Below the pieces are notes generated by a model that worked only from the letters and a program-made list of their open reading frames with translations, was not told where the DNA came from and made no database searches. From Paludibacteraceae bacterium (GTDB taxonomy: Bacteria; Bacteroidota; Bacteroidia; Bacteroidales; Paludibacteraceae), in assembly GCA_017550335.1 (NCBI GenBank), contig JAFZPM010000026.1:1-64000 (forward strand): 64,000 nt of DNA. Direction: 5' to 3'. Position 1 is the first letter of the stretch. Each line of letters begins with the position of its first letter. A program made the translations under genes and the position numbers. Shown piece by piece: positions 7,014 through 16,316 of the stretch.

Positions 7014-9599
7014 TCAATTCTTGATCACTTTCATCGTGTGGGTGAACTCCTTGCCGACTATGCGGATGAGGTATACTCCTCTGTTGTAGTTGCCACCGAA
7101 TCGTGTGCCCTTGGCGTGGAGGTCCTTGATTTCCTTCAATTCCGCTTGTGGGGTGTATACGTACATGATTTCGTCCCCATGTGCGCCGGTGATCAGGAAT
7201 GCGCCATCCTTGTCTCTGGAGATGACGATGTTCCGATTCGGTATTTCCGTCAGATAGGTGAGGTCGTCTTCCTTTGTTAGGATGAATGAGACGCTATCCG
7301 TTTGTAGGGTTTCCGGCAATGATTTCCCTGTGAGTCTCAGCTTGTGAATGCCTTTTTGGAGGTGCAAAGACTTCGTGGTCACTTTTTCTGTGGCCTTGAT
7401 TGTGGTGAAGAACCAGTTTGATTCTTCCGTGTAGAGGCCCGGTATGAGCATCGTGTCAGTCTCCTGTCCGATCAAAATGGATAGGATAGCATTATCTAAC
7501 GTGGCGTTTTGTATCTTCATGTCGTACCATCCGTCCTTCTTCACGTCGATGGTGTATTGGGTCCATTCTCCCTCCTCTTCGAATTCTATCGCATAGTTAT
7601 CCGTGCCGACTTGTGACATTGGGAAGAACTCGTTGTCGTCTCTGGCTTTTTTGATCTTCCTAGTCTCCACTGTTCTGGTGGTGTGGTAAGCCACGTCTGC
7701 GCCTCCGTGGTCATATTTCTCCAGTTGGAAGCTTCCAGGAACGGCGAAAGGTGTTCCTGTGTATGGTGTGGATTCGTATACGGTGAGGGTGTACTCTTGG
7801 AATACGCTCTTGCCGTTGATGTCGGTCGCCTTCACTGTGAACGTTGTTTCCCCTGGTTGGATTGGTACTCCATATAGAGCGCCGGAACTTGTCATCTCAA
7901 TGCCTTCAGGAAGCTCGCCGTCGTAAAGTTCCAGCCTGTAGGGAGCGTCACCTCCTTGTAGTTCGATGCTGTCGTGGAATGCCATGTGTGTGACCGCTTT
8001 CTGGAGCGTTTGGGTGGTGAATTCTGGGGTTTCGATGTATCTTCCGCATCGGAATGTCATGGTCTCACCCGCTTCGCTGATGTCCCAGATGTATATGCCG
8101 GATTCCGCGCCGTCTCTCCACTTCGCGTCTGGGTCAGACTCGTCGTAGAAGATCGCCGGGCCATTGCTTTTGCTCCAGAACGGATGTTCATACTTCGCCG
8201 GTCTGCAGTCGAGTAGCTCTTCCTTGTCGGGGTAACAGTTGTCGCCGTCGTCGAAGCTATGCCAGATGAAGATGCCGGCCTCCCTGTTCACTCGGTTGTG
8301 GAGGTAGTGTCTGTCCCTGATCTCCAGGTAGAACTTCTCCTTGGCGTTGTTGCCTTTCCCTTGGTATACGGCGACGTATCCGCATCCTTTTTTGAGGGTG
8401 ACGATACGTCCGTCTTTGATGTTTGTGATGTCCGTCTTCGTGTCATCCAGCCATCCCATCTGGTCCAAGGCCCATGGGTTAGGGTAGGTTGGATTGGTCT
8501 CGCTACTGATTTGGAAGGCGTCTCCGATATTGTATCCGGAGGCGTTGTTGGCAGGCTCGTGCTCTTCGTATTGGTAGAAGTCTGGCCAACCGCAGATGAG
8601 GTGCCCGTTCTCATGCACGAAGGTGCCCATGGTCAGTTTGTTGCCTAAGTCGGATATCTGGTAGCTGTGGTACACTCCAGGTCCTTTTTTAGGCCAATTG
8701 TTGACCTTCACTTGGCTGTAGTTGTCCACATAGCTTTGATGAGGCCATAGACCGGTGGCCCATTTGTTCTTGCACGTGCCGGCGTATAGGATATTGATGG
8801 CCCTGATACCGCCGTATTCGTTGGACGAAAGGCGTTTGAGATCGTCCGGGTGTTTCTTCCCCCAATCGTTGATGGCCGCTTCCACCTGCGGGTAGAATTC
8901 GTCCACGGTGTAGTCTGTGGCGCTGAGAGGAGAATAGTCTTCAAGCTCTTTTTCCGCGGTGTAGTAGTCGTCCGGCACGAAGTTGATGTAGGTGAGTTTT
9001 CCTTGTGAGATCCATTGGAAGTACTCTTTGATGGAGCTTTGGTTCCCGAATACGGTGTTGTTGTCTCCGTTCAGGAATATTTCCACCTGTTCCTTCGTGA
9101 TGTTGGACTTGGTGCTTGGAAAGTCTATGAGGATGCATAGTCCGTACACTGTGTCCACTTTCGCTTGGGCTGCTCTCAGTACGGGTCTGGTCGTATCCGC
9201 TTTTGGCTTGCCCAATTTGCTCCGGATCTGTTCGATTTTCTTGTTCCTGCTCTCCTTGGAGATGCGTAGCTTCGGTTCCAAAATCATCTTCACCTCCTCC
9301 GGTGTTTCACCTCCTTTGAAGACGATTCCTGTTGAGGCATATTCCGCTCCATCCTTCGACAACATCGCGTAGCATATCTCACCGCTGGTCTCGTCCGTGG
9401 TGAGCGTGTAGTGGTCTATGCTTTCCGCGTCGATATAGAGATCTGTACCGTACAGATAGACCGTTACGGTGTCTCCATTCGGTTGCGACATCTTGTGTGG
9501 GGTTCCATTGTATACCCTGGCGGAGGCAGTGCCTATACACAATATGTGGATGAATAATATGCTTATGTATAATAGTGTATTTCTCATGATATGCTTCAT
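7014..9599 (-). CDS. Secreted M6 family metalloprotease with a T9SS type A-like C-terminal sorting domain
   Basis: 861 residues. A signal peptide (hydrophobic stretch about 8-22, then ASA-R) leads to a catalytic domain with the zinc motif HENGH (329-333) and a further Asp in GWPD (340), the immune-inhibitor-A (M6) pattern HExxHxxxxxD. Around 555-625 lies a putative Ig domain (LPEGIEMTSSGALYGVP), then a carbohydrate-binding-module-like stretch (EGEWTQYTIDV, about 670-700). The last ~80 residues end NRGVYLIRIVGKEFTHTMKVIKN-like, a pattern of T9SS type A sorting domains (GVYLIRI, final KVIK). It should be exported by Sec and then through the outer membrane by T9SS, to degrade extracellular protein. 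Two ATGs compete (9599 and 9587); I use the first. Confidence 0.85.
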   Translation of the reverse strand: MKHIMRNTLLYISILFIHILCIGTASARVYNGTPHKMSQPNGDTVTVYLYGTDLYIDAESIDHYTLTTDETSGEICYAMLSKDGAEYASTGIVFKGGETPEEVKMILEPKLRISKESRNKKIEQIRSKLGKPKADTTRPVLRAAQAKVDTVYGLCILIDFPSTKSNITKEQVEIFLNGDNNTVFGNQSSIKEYFQWISQGKLTYINFVPDDYYTAEKELEDYSPLSATDYTVDEFYPQVEAAINDWGKKHPDDLKRLSSNEYGGIRAINILYAGTCKNKWATGLWPHQSYVDNYSQVKVNNWPKKGPGVYHSYQISDLGNKLTMGTFVHENGHLICGWPDFYQYEEHEPANNASGYNIGDAFQISSETNPTYPNPWALDQMGWLDDTKTDITNIKDGRIVTLKKGCGYVAVYQGKGNNAKEKFYLEIRDRHYLHNRVNREAGIFIWHSFDDGDNCYPDKEELLDCRPAKYEHPFWSKSNGPAIFYDESDPDAKWRDGAESGIYIWDISEAGETMTFRCGRYIETPEFTTQTLQKAVTHMAFHDSIELQGGDAPYRLELYDGELPEGIEMTSSGALYGVPIQPGETTFTVKATDINGKSVFQEYTLTVYESTPYTGTPFAVPGSFQLEKYDHGGADVAYHTTRTVETRKIKKARDDNEFFPMSQVGTDNYAIEFEEEGEWTQYTIDVKKDGWYDMKIQNATLDNAILSILIGQETDTMLIPGLYTEESNWFFTTIKATEKVTTKSLHLQKGIHKLRLTGKSLPETLQTDSVSFILTKEDDLTYLTEIPNRNIVISRDKDGAFLITGAHGDEIMYVYTPQAELKEIKDLHAKGTRFGGNYNRGVYLIRIVGKEFTHTMKVIKN

Positions 9600-9617
9600 T
9601 TTTGCGTTCTAGGTTTC

Positions 9618-9649
9618 CAAATATAATATTTTCCTGCAAACTGTGGCAA
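9618..9649 (-). promoter_or_regulatory. Promoter of the M6 protease gene
   Basis: Minus strand: TTG at 9649-9647, 21-bp spacer, TATATTTG at 9625-9618. A close match to the Bacteroidetes consensus, with a short leader of about 12 nt before the ATG at 9599. Confidence 0.6.
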
Positions 9650-9700
9650 TAAAATTAAGCCAATTGTTTGAAAATTTCGATAATCTATTGTGGCTGAACT

Positions 9701-9736
9701 AAAAAAAGAGGATGCCAAATCATCTGGCATCCTCTT
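9701..9736 (-). terminator. Rho-independent terminator of the fab operon
   Basis: Perfect 12-bp stem AAGAGGATGCCA / TGGCATCCTCTT with a 7-nt loop. On the minus strand it is followed by a run of seven T. It lies about 70 bp past the fabF stop and so ends fabH-fabK-fabF transcription. Confidence 0.88.
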
Positions 9737-9804
9737 GTGCACGAGGTCTAAACCCTCTGAATTCTTATATATCCTAATTAGGATTTAGGTTTTGTTTGTC
9801 GAAT

Positions 9805-11031
9805 TTATTTTCTGATCGCCACGCATGCGTTGTGTCCACCGAATCCCAACGAGTTGGAGATGGCGATGGTCAGATCCGCTTTCTGGGCTTTGTTCGGTGT
9901 GTAATCCAAGTCGCACTCCGGATCAGGGTTGTTGAGTCCGATGGTAGGCGTAATGATGCCCTCTTGGAGCGACAAGGCTGATACGATCACCTCCACGCCA
10001 CCTGCTGCGCCCAACATGTGTCCGGTCATGGACTTGGATGAGCTGATGTGCGCCCTGCGAGCCTCCTTTTCGCCTAACGCCAGCTTGAGGGCTTGGGTCT
10101 CCGAGGAGTCGTTCATGTGGGTACCTGTACCGTGTGCGTTGACGTACAACGTATCCTTCTCGCTGTAGTTGGCCTCGTCGAGCGCCATCTTGATGGCTCT
10201 GGAAGCGCAGGTTCCGTCAGGTTTCGGAGCGGTGTAGTGGTATGCGTCGCATGTGTTTCCGTAGCCGCAGATCTCACCGTAGATCTTAGCGCCGGAAGCT
10301 TTCGCATGCTCATATTCCTCAAGGATGACGATTCCGGCGCCCTCACCGATGACGAATCCTTTGCGCTCCGCGTCGAATGGCAGGGAGGCGCGTTTAGGGT
10401 CGCTCGATTTGGACAATGCCTTGCAGTTGGTGAAACCGCCGATGGCCAGTGGGTTGATGGTAGCTTCCGCACCACCTGCGATGATAGCGTCCGCATAGCC
10501 GTATTTGATGGCTCTGTAGGCTTCGCCGATCGCATGTGTACTGGTCGCGCAGGCTGTCACGACTGGCAAGCATGGGCCCTCCGCATGATGTGCGATGGCG
10601 ATGTTACCGGCTGCGATATTGGAGATCATCATTGGAATGAAAAGGGGAGAGACGCGGCCTGGACCCTCTTCGAACATTTTTTTGCTCTCGTTGAGGAATG
10701 TCTGCATGCCACCGATTCCGGAGCCCACGTATACGCCGACTCTTTCGTTAGGCAATCCGAGGTCGCCTCTGTCGTTTATCGCTTGCTGTGCGGCGGCGAG
10801 GGCGAATTGGCAGTAACGGTCCGCCTTGCGTGCCATGCCTTTCTCCACACCGAAGTCCTCCGCGCGGAAGTCGCGCACCTCTCCAGCGATCTTCACCTCC
10901 AAGCCAGTCGTGTCGATGTTCTGGATGAAGTCGATACCGCAAACTCCATTCTTCAGATTCTCCCAAAATGTCTTGATGTCTTTCCCAATGGGCGAAATGA
11001 TGCCCATTCCTGTGATGACTACTCTTCTCAT
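9805..11031 (-). CDS. fabF: 3-oxoacyl-ACP synthase II (KAS II)
   Basis: 408 residues, the usual FabF length. Opens MRRVVITGMGIISPIG. The thiolase-fold catalytic triad is visible: Cys161 in VVTACATSTHAIGEA, His300 in VNAHGTGTHMND and His338 in SKSMTGHMLGAAGG. FabF extends the acyl chain by condensing acyl-enzyme with malonyl-ACP in the cytoplasm. It is the third gene of a minus-strand operon fabH-fabK-fabF, with only 2 bp between the fabK stop and this ATG. The usual partner acpP is not adjacent. Confidence 0.95.
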   Translation of the reverse strand: MRRVVITGMGIISPIGKDIKTFWENLKNGVCGIDFIQNIDTTGLEVKIAGEVRDFRAEDFGVEKGMARKADRYCQFALAAAQQAINDRGDLGLPNERVGVYVGSGIGGMQTFLNESKKMFEEGPGRVSPLFIPMMISNIAAGNIAIAHHAEGPCLPVVTACATSTHAIGEAYRAIKYGYADAIIAGGAEATINPLAIGGFTNCKALSKSSDPKRASLPFDAERKGFVIGEGAGIVILEEYEHAKASGAKIYGEICGYGNTCDAYHYTAPKPDGTCASRAIKMALDEANYSEKDTLYVNAHGTGTHMNDSSETQALKLALGEKEARRAHISSSKSMTGHMLGAAGGVEVIVSALSLQEGIITPTIGLNNPDPECDLDYTPNKAQKADLTIAISNSLGFGGHNACVAIRK

Positions 11032-11033
11032 GC

Positions 11034-11981
11034 TTATTTGATTCTGTTGTTAGCTTTGTTTAATAAGGATTCCGCTTCGCTGACCATCGATTCGATGATC
11101 GCCTTGGCAGGGCGTTGCTCTTTGATGAGTCCCGCGATTTGTCCAGCCATGAATGAACCGCCCTTCGCGTCTCCGTCAACTACCGCTTTCCTGAGCGAGC
11201 CGGCTCCGAATGCCATGATCTCCTCGTCTGTGATGGTGTTGTCCTTCTCCATGTCCGCGAATTTCTTGGAGAATGGAGTCTTCAGGGAACGAACCGGGTG
11301 ACCGAATCTCTTACCCGTCACGATGGTGGCGGTGTCGCTTGCTGAGATGATCTTATCCTTATAGGTTTGGCTTACGCAGCACTCGTCTGCCACGAGGAAG
11401 CAAGTACCGCATTGTACGCCCTCAGCACCGAGCATGAAGGCGGCGGCCATACCTCTACCATCTCCGATACCACCGGCTGCCAACACAGGGATCTTCACTG
11501 CGTCTACCACTTGAGGGATCAGCGCCATTGTGTTGAGCTCGCCGACGTGACCGCCAGACTCGCAACCTTCCGCTACCACTGCGCTCGCACCGATTCTCTC
11601 CATCAGGATGGCGAACGCTGCGGATGCAACGACTGGCACTACTTTGATGCCGGCTTCCAACCAGCTCTTCATGTATTTTGATGGATTGCCCGCACCTGTC
11701 GTGATGACATCCACTTTTTCTTCTACTACTACCTTAGCCACCTCGTCAGCGAATGGGCTTTGCAACATGATGTTGACGCCGAAAGGTTTCTTCGTCATTG
11801 TCTTGCATTTGCGGATTTCTTCTCTGACGTATTCCGCATTGGCGTTCATGGCGGAGATGAGTCCTAGTCCGCCCGCTTCTGATACTGCACTGGCCAATTT
11901 GGCATCTGAAATCCATGCCATACCCCCTTGGAAAATAGGGTATTGAATACCGATTAAATCACAAATCTTACTTGAAATCAT
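11034..11981 (-). CDS. fabK: Enoyl-ACP reductase II, FMN-dependent FabK type
   Basis: 315 residues. An FMN-binding TIM barrel of the nitronate monooxygenase/FabK family: PIFQGGMAWISDAKLASAVSEAGGLGLI at the start (in pieces: IFQGGMAW and AGGLGLIS), the GCESGGHVG phosphate loop and PVLAAGGIGDGRG near the end of the barrel. It reduces trans-2-enoyl-ACP with NAD(P)H, the last step of each elongation round. FabK enzymes differ structurally from FabI and are insensitive to triclosan. The location between fabH and fabF strongly favours FabK over a nitronate monooxygenase. No fabI is visible in the window. Confidence 0.9.
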   Translation of the reverse strand: MISSKICDLIGIQYPIFQGGMAWISDAKLASAVSEAGGLGLISAMNANAEYVREEIRKCKTMTKKPFGVNIMLQSPFADEVAKVVVEEKVDVITTGAGNPSKYMKSWLEAGIKVVPVVASAAFAILMERIGASAVVAEGCESGGHVGELNTMALIPQVVDAVKIPVLAAGGIGDGRGMAAAFMLGAEGVQCGTCFLVADECCVSQTYKDKIISASDTATIVTGKRFGHPVRSLKTPFSKKFADMEKDNTITDEEIMAFGAGSLRKAVVDGDAKGGSFMAGQIAGLIKEQRPAKAIIESMVSEAESLLNKANNRIK

Positions 11982-12014
11982 ATCTTTATCATTTAGATTT
12001 TTTGTCTATATTAA

Positions 12015-12962
12015 TTACCATCTCATGAGGCAAGCGCCGGAGGAGAATCCTGCGCCGAATGCGCTGAATATCACTATGTCGCCCTCTTTAAGCATCCCGT
12101 TTTTGTTCATTTCGTCCAACAGGAGGGGTACGCTTGCGGAGGAGGTGTTGCCTCTTCTCTCGATGTTATGTGGGAATTTTTCCTCTGTTTGGTTCATGTG
12201 GGTCTTGATAGCGTCGACTATGCGTAGGTTGGCTTGGTGCAACACGAAGTATTTCACGTCGTCCGCTGTCACTTTCGCTTGGTCCATTACTTGCTGGATG
12301 TCATGGGCGGAACTCTGTACGGCGAATTTGAAGACTTCCTTCCCCTTCATCGACAGTTTGTCGTATTTCTTCTCTTGATGGCTGAATGGAGTCTCCTTGG
12401 TACTTGCATTGCAGTACAATGCGTCGCTGTAAACCGTCGATAGACTTATTTCACAATCCGGACCCTCGTCGGTGAGGATGACTGCGCCTGCTCCGTCTCC
12501 GAAGAGTACGCAACTCTCTCGGCGAGTCCAATCCGTCAGCTTGGTCATGTGTTCAGCGCATACGAGAAGGATTTTCTTTGCACGTCCAGCCTTCATCAGG
12601 CCGTTGGCGCAGTCTAGCGAGAAGATGAAGCCTGCGCAAGCACCGTTCATGTCCACGCTGGGGCATTTCGCTTTGATCGCCCCCTGTATCACGCAGGCGA
12701 GCGCCGGAGTCTTATAGTCGTTGTCTACGTTATGACAGATGATGTAGTCCAAATCCGTAGCATCCAGGTGCGCATCCTTCAACGCTTCCTCTGACGCTTT
12801 TATGGCTAATTGTGTGACATCCTCGTCTGTTGACAGAACCCTGCGGCTCTTGATGCCTGTGCGGGTGGATATCCACTCATCGTTTGTGTCCAAGAACTCC
12901 GTGAGCATCTCGTTGGTCACTTTCCTGCGCGGAACCGCACTTCCTGTTCCTATGATTTTCAT
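12015..12962 (-). CDS. fabH: 3-oxoacyl-ACP synthase III (KAS III)
   Basis: 315 residues. The triad is Cys109 (MNGACAGF), His242 (LHQANLRI) and Asn272 (RGNTSSASVPL). The N-terminal phrase NDEWISTRTGIKSRR is the FabH signature. FabH starts fatty-acid synthesis by condensing acetyl- (or branched acyl-) CoA with malonyl-ACP. First gene of the fabH-fabK-fabF operon; 33 bp separate it from fabK. A TAATTTTG -7 box lies upstream on the minus strand (13057-13050), without a well-spaced TTG. Expected length is 310-335 residues, so it is complete. Confidence 0.94.
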   Translation of the reverse strand: MKIIGTGSAVPRRKVTNEMLTEFLDTNDEWISTRTGIKSRRVLSTDEDVTQLAIKASEEALKDAHLDATDLDYIICHNVDNDYKTPALACVIQGAIKAKCPSVDMNGACAGFIFSLDCANGLMKAGRAKKILLVCAEHMTKLTDWTRRESCVLFGDGAGAVILTDEGPDCEISLSTVYSDALYCNASTKETPFSHQEKKYDKLSMKGKEVFKFAVQSSAHDIQQVMDQAKVTADDVKYFVLHQANLRIVDAIKTHMNQTEEKFPHNIERRGNTSSASVPLLLDEMNKNGMLKEGDIVIFSAFGAGFSSGACLMRW

Positions 12963-13133
12963 TTTAAACCGTTACTTGACAGCGGATCGGAGCCCCGCAT
13001 ATTAGCTCGCCTTTCCATTTGCGCATCCGCGCTCACTTTTTTGGCAATGCAAAATTAAAAAATCCAATTCCATCGGGAAATTTTATGGTTTATTATGGTT
13101 TACGGACCCCTTTAAAAGGGACGAAAAATCGTA

Positions 13134-13223
13134 TTGTGGGGCGAAATTCTGATTATTTTTGCGAAATGAGCGAATTTGGCTTTGCTAAAAAATTGTAACA
13201 TGAAAATAATTTAACTATTTTCG
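13134..13223 (+). promoter_or_regulatory. Two possible promoters for the LytTR gene
   Basis: The first is TTG (13134-13136), 17 bp, TATTTTTG (13154-13161). The second is TTG (13193-13195), 20 bp, TATTTTCG (13216-13223; one mismatch to the -7 consensus). The second has the better spacing and lies 18 bp before the ATG. Confidence 0.4.
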
Positions 13224-13241
13224 CGCATCAAGTGAATCGAA

Positions 13242-14078
13242 ATGGAGAGACATATACCCATATTTATGACGGAGAAGAGGGGCATCCTGCACTTCCTCAC
13301 GCTGGTTTTTATCTTGGCGGCGCTCTTCTCTTTTGTCTATAGGCCGAATGTTTTCATTCGTGGACTAGAGGGGGAGGGTAGATCCAATTATTATGTCTTG
13401 TCCCTCGTCATCATAGGATACATTATCATGTCCGCCAGCCGTTTCGCCTTCTATAAGATACATCGCAAGCATCCTTTCACCTTCCAAAAATTTTGCTGGT
13501 GGATTGTCCTGGAGTTGATTTTCATATCGTTAGGTTTGTCCCTTGTGGGTTGGTCCGTGGATGCCGCCCATCGTCCTTTCCTTCCGATCATGTTGCATAC
13601 CTCCATCTCTGTCGTGACTATTTTGGCGTTGCCCTATACGATTTCATGGCTCTACTTCGCCTTGCAGGAGAAAAAGAAGGTGATCAATGAGATTTCTTCT
13701 CAGATCAAGTTGGTGGATAAGGACCGGGAAGTGCTGAATTTCTACGATGAAAAGGGCGTTTTTCGCATTTCAATCCGCATAGATGATTTCCTGTATGCCC
13801 AATCGGCGGATAATTATATTTATATTTTCTACTTGAACAATCGGGGGGAGAAGTTGAAGTTCATGCTCCGTAATTCATTGAAGAGCATAGAGGAGTCTTT
13901 CTCTTCCTCCAATATCCATCGTTGTCATCGCTTTTATGTGGTGAATTTCAGGAAGGTGCGTGTCCTTCGCAAGTCTGCGGAGGGTTTGCTGCTGGAGCTT
14001 GATTCTGGCAATTCCTGTGAGGTCATCCCTGTATCGAAGACGTATGCCACTAGGGTGGCTGAGCTTTTCTCGAATTAG
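13242..14078 (+). CDS. Membrane-anchored LytTR DNA-binding regulator
   Basis: 278 residues. Four predicted membrane helices (about 16-34, 49-67, 83-104 and 113-138) are followed by a short linker and a LytTR domain (about 165-276). The LytTR part has the typical order: IDDFLYAQSADNYIYIFY, then FMLRNSLKSIEE, then HRCHRFYVVNF and VIPVSKTYA. LytTR domains bind direct repeats upstream of their targets. Here the domain is fused to a membrane module rather than a receiver, so it may be a one-component regulator sensing a membrane signal. No sensor kinase is adjacent. It is transcribed away from the fab operon; targets are unknown. The domain call is firm. Confidence 0.85.
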   Translation: MERHIPIFMTEKRGILHFLTLVFILAALFSFVYRPNVFIRGLEGEGRSNYYVLSLVIIGYIIMSASRFAFYKIHRKHPFTFQKFCWWIVLELIFISLGLSLVGWSVDAAHRPFLPIMLHTSISVVTILALPYTISWLYFALQEKKKVINEISSQIKLVDKDREVLNFYDEKGVFRISIRIDDFLYAQSADNYIYIFYLNNRGEKLKFMLRNSLKSIEESFSSSNIHRCHRFYVVNFRKVRVLRKSAEGLLLELDSGNSCEVIPVSKTYATRVAELFSN

Positions 14079-14101
14079 GCGTGGGGGCTGTTTTACCTGT
14101 C

Positions 14102-14343
14102 GGTTGGAGCTTAAGGTCGGTAAAGATGCCCCTTCGGGGCTTAGGGAACAACTAACGTTAATTGTTTAAGGTCTATAATGTCGCTTTTTGTACAGGGGTT
14201 TACACCCCTGCCTGTGGTGTTTTTGCCCCTTTGGGGCTTAGGAAATGTGCGTTCGTTAGAGGTTGGAGCTTAAGGTCGGTAAAGAGCCCCTTCGGGGCTT
14301 AAGGAACAATTAACGTTAAGGGCTAAGGCCTATAATGTCGCTC
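14102..14343. repeat. Tandem-like ~84-bp intergenic repeat with hairpins
   Basis: Two near-identical copies, 14102-14185 and 14261-14343, run from GGTTGGAGCTTAAGGTCGGT to CTATAATGTCGCT. Each contains the hairpin GCCCCTTCGGGGC. Between them lie a third, partial copy of the same hairpin (GCCCCTTTGGGGC, from about 14225) and a separate hairpin CAGGGGT-TTAC-ACCCCTG (14193-14210). The start-to-start distance is 159 bp. The element fills the gap between the LytTR gene and rlmH (14079-14433) and contains no gene. Confidence 0.8.
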
Positions 14344-14433
14344 CTTCGTGGCGGGGGTATATTCTTGCCGGGGATATGACGCCCCTTTTTCACATGGGTT
14401 TACATGTAATTCTTAACTCTTAATTCTTAATTT

Positions 14434-14907
14434 TTATTCGTGATGGTACGGTTCTCCCCGTATGATGGTCATGGCCCGGTATAGTTGTTCCGTGAAGACG
14501 AGGCGTACCATTTGGTGGGAGAAGGTCATGCGGGAGAGGGAGACTTTGTCGTTCGCCCGTTGGTAGACTTCCTGGGAGAATCCGTAGGGGCCTCCGACGA
14601 CGAAAACGAGGCGTTTGAGACCTGAAGCGCTCTTCTTCTCGATGTATGACGCGAACTGCTTGGAGGTGAATTCGGAACCTTTGTCGTCCAACAGGACAAC
14701 CTCATCTTCCGGTTGCAGGTATTTCAGGATGAGTTCTCCCTCTTTCTGCTTCTGGTTATCCTCCGTCAAGTTTTTCGTGTTTTTTAGCGAAGGTATTTCC
14801 TCGATATCAAAAGAAATGTAGAATTTTAGTCGCTTTTGGTACTCGGAAATTGCATTTTTAAAGGATAAATCATTAGTTTTGCCAACTGTAAGAAGTGTGA
14901 TTCTCAT
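14434..14907 (-). CDS. rlmH: 23S rRNA (pseudouridine-1915-N3) methyltransferase
   Basis: 157 residues, the standard RlmH length. A SPOUT-fold methyltransferase: MRITLLTVGKT at the start, the SAM-binding knot FVVGGPYGFS (about 103-112) and the C-terminal LSRMTFSHQMVRLVFTEQLYRA-type region ending RGEPYHHE. It methylates pseudouridine 1915 in helix 69 of 23S rRNA on assembled ribosomes. Single gene, divergent from the DUF4783 gene; AT-rich AATTCTTAA motifs lie directly after its stop. Confidence 0.95.
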   Translation of the reverse strand: MRITLLTVGKTNDLSFKNAISEYQKRLKFYISFDIEEIPSLKNTKNLTEDNQKQKEGELILKYLQPEDEVVLLDDKGSEFTSKQFASYIEKKSASGLKRLVFVVGGPYGFSQEVYQRANDKVSLSRMTFSHQMVRLVFTEQLYRAMTIIRGEPYHHE

Positions 14908-15009
14908 TTTCGCATTTTTTATACTGCGAAAGTATTAAAAAAAGAGTTTTAAGACATCGTTTTTTGTAGTATTAATTGACAGCCATGTCAGTAATATTTT
15001 TGAGGAATT

Positions 15010-15396
15010 ATGAAAATGACAAAAAGAATCGTCCTGATTCTGCTGTTTGGAGCCGTGATGGCCTCTGTTCATGCGAATCCGGACATTGTGAGGGCTTTCT
15101 CAGTGGGGGATGTGCAACGGATTAATTCGTTTCTGGACTCGAGTGTGGACTTGACCATTGAGCGTTCTGGTAGCTCCAAGAGCAAAATGCAGGCTCAAGA
15201 CGCTATATCTTCGTTCTTCAGGAAACATCGCCCTTCCAATTTCACCGTGACCCACAAAACGGAGAAGGAGAAGAATGGATTGTTGATGGGCAAACTATAT
15301 ACGGATTCGGGTACTTTCCAGGTCCTGATCGTGACGACGAAGAACGGGGCAAGAGAGTCTATCCGTCAATTGAATATCGAACAATCTGCTAATTGA
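15010..15396 (+). CDS. DUF4783 periplasmic protein
   Basis: 128 residues with a signal peptide (MKMTKRIVLILLFGAVMASVHA). The mature part fits DUF4783, a small NTF2-like family in Bacteroidota commonly encoded just before nadC, as here: the next gene starts 68 bp downstream. The function is unknown. A TATTTTTG box (14995-15002), with a TTG 16 bp upstream of it, lies only 8 bp before the ATG, so the message would be nearly leaderless. A second in-frame ATG at 15016 is a possible alternative start. Confidence 0.8.
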   Translation: MKMTKRIVLILLFGAVMASVHANPDIVRAFSVGDVQRINSFLDSSVDLTIERSGSSKSKMQAQDAISSFFRKHRPSNFTVTHKTEKEKNGLLMGKLYTDSGTFQVLIVTTKNGARESIRQLNIEQSAN

Positions 15397-15464
15397 GGAA
15401 CGTTTCGTCTCCTCTGTTTTACATATTAACGAAGGGTTTTCCCTTATAATCTTTGTTAGAAGAA

Positions 15465-16316
15465 ATGAAAAGTGAAAATGAATTAATTGAAGATTTGTTG
15501 GACCTCGCTTTCGCTGAGGATATCGGTGATGGAGACCATACCACGCTTTGTTGTATCCCTGAATCCCAGAAGGGTAAGGCGCAACTGCTCATCAAGGAGG
15601 AGGGCGTGCTCGCAGGTGTGGAGATCGCTAAACGCGTGTTCGCCAAGTTCGACCCTGAACTCCAGGTGGAGGTGCTGATAGAGGATGGTACGCACGTGAA
15701 ACCCGGGGATATCGCTTTCTACGTTTCAGGCAAGGAGCGTTCCCTGCTTCAGACGGAGCGTATCGTGTTGAATCTCATGCAGCGTATGAGCGGTATCGCC
15801 ACGCAGACAAATAAATATGCCCAGGAAATCGCGGACTTGCACACGAAGGTGATCGACACCCGCAAGACGACGCCTGGTCTCCGTATCCTGGAGAAGATGG
15901 CTGTGAAGATCGGTGGCGGTGGCAACCATCGCATCGGACTCTTCGATATGATTCTGTTGAAAGATAACCATATAGACTTCGCGGGCGGCATCGAGAATGC
16001 GGTCTCTAACGCGAAACGTTATCTGAAGGAGAAGGGTAAGAACCTGAAGATCGAGGTGGAGGTGCGCAACCTGGACGAACTGGATCAGGTGTTGAAGATC
16101 GGTGGCGTGGATCGAATCATGCTGGACAACTTCGACACGGAGACTACCCGCAAGGCGGTGAAGATCATCAACGGAAGGTGCGAGACGGAGTCTTCCGGCG
16201 GCATCACGTTCAAGACGTTGCGCTCGTATGCCGAGTGTGGCGTGGACTTCATCTCTGTGGGTGCCCTCACGCATTCTGTGAAAGGTCTGGACATGAGCTT
16301 AAAGGCTGTGAAATGA
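15465..16316 (+). CDS. nadC: Nicotinate-nucleotide pyrophosphorylase (carboxylating)
   Basis: 283 residues from the ATG at 15465. A TTG 12 bp upstream (15453) is in frame but less likely. Family motifs: AEDIGDGDHTT near the N-terminus, the substrate-binding ERIVLNLMQRMSGIAT, then DTRKTTPGLR and KIGGGGNHRIGLFDMILLKDNH (given in pieces: GGGGNHRIGL and DMILLKDNH). NadC converts quinolinate and PRPP to nicotinate mononucleotide, carbon dioxide and PPi in de novo NAD synthesis. It follows DUF4783 and overlaps the nuclease lipoprotein gene by 4 bp (ATGA), so the genes are probably co-transcribed. Confidence 0.95.
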   Translation: MKSENELIEDLLDLAFAEDIGDGDHTTLCCIPESQKGKAQLLIKEEGVLAGVEIAKRVFAKFDPELQVEVLIEDGTHVKPGDIAFYVSGKERSLLQTERIVLNLMQRMSGIATQTNKYAQEIADLHTKVIDTRKTTPGLRILEKMAVKIGGGGNHRIGLFDMILLKDNHIDFAGGIENAVSNAKRYLKEKGKNLKIEVEVRNLDELDQVLKIGGVDRIMLDNFDTETTRKAVKIINGRCETESSGGITFKTLRSYAECGVDFISVGALTHSVKGLDMSLKAVK

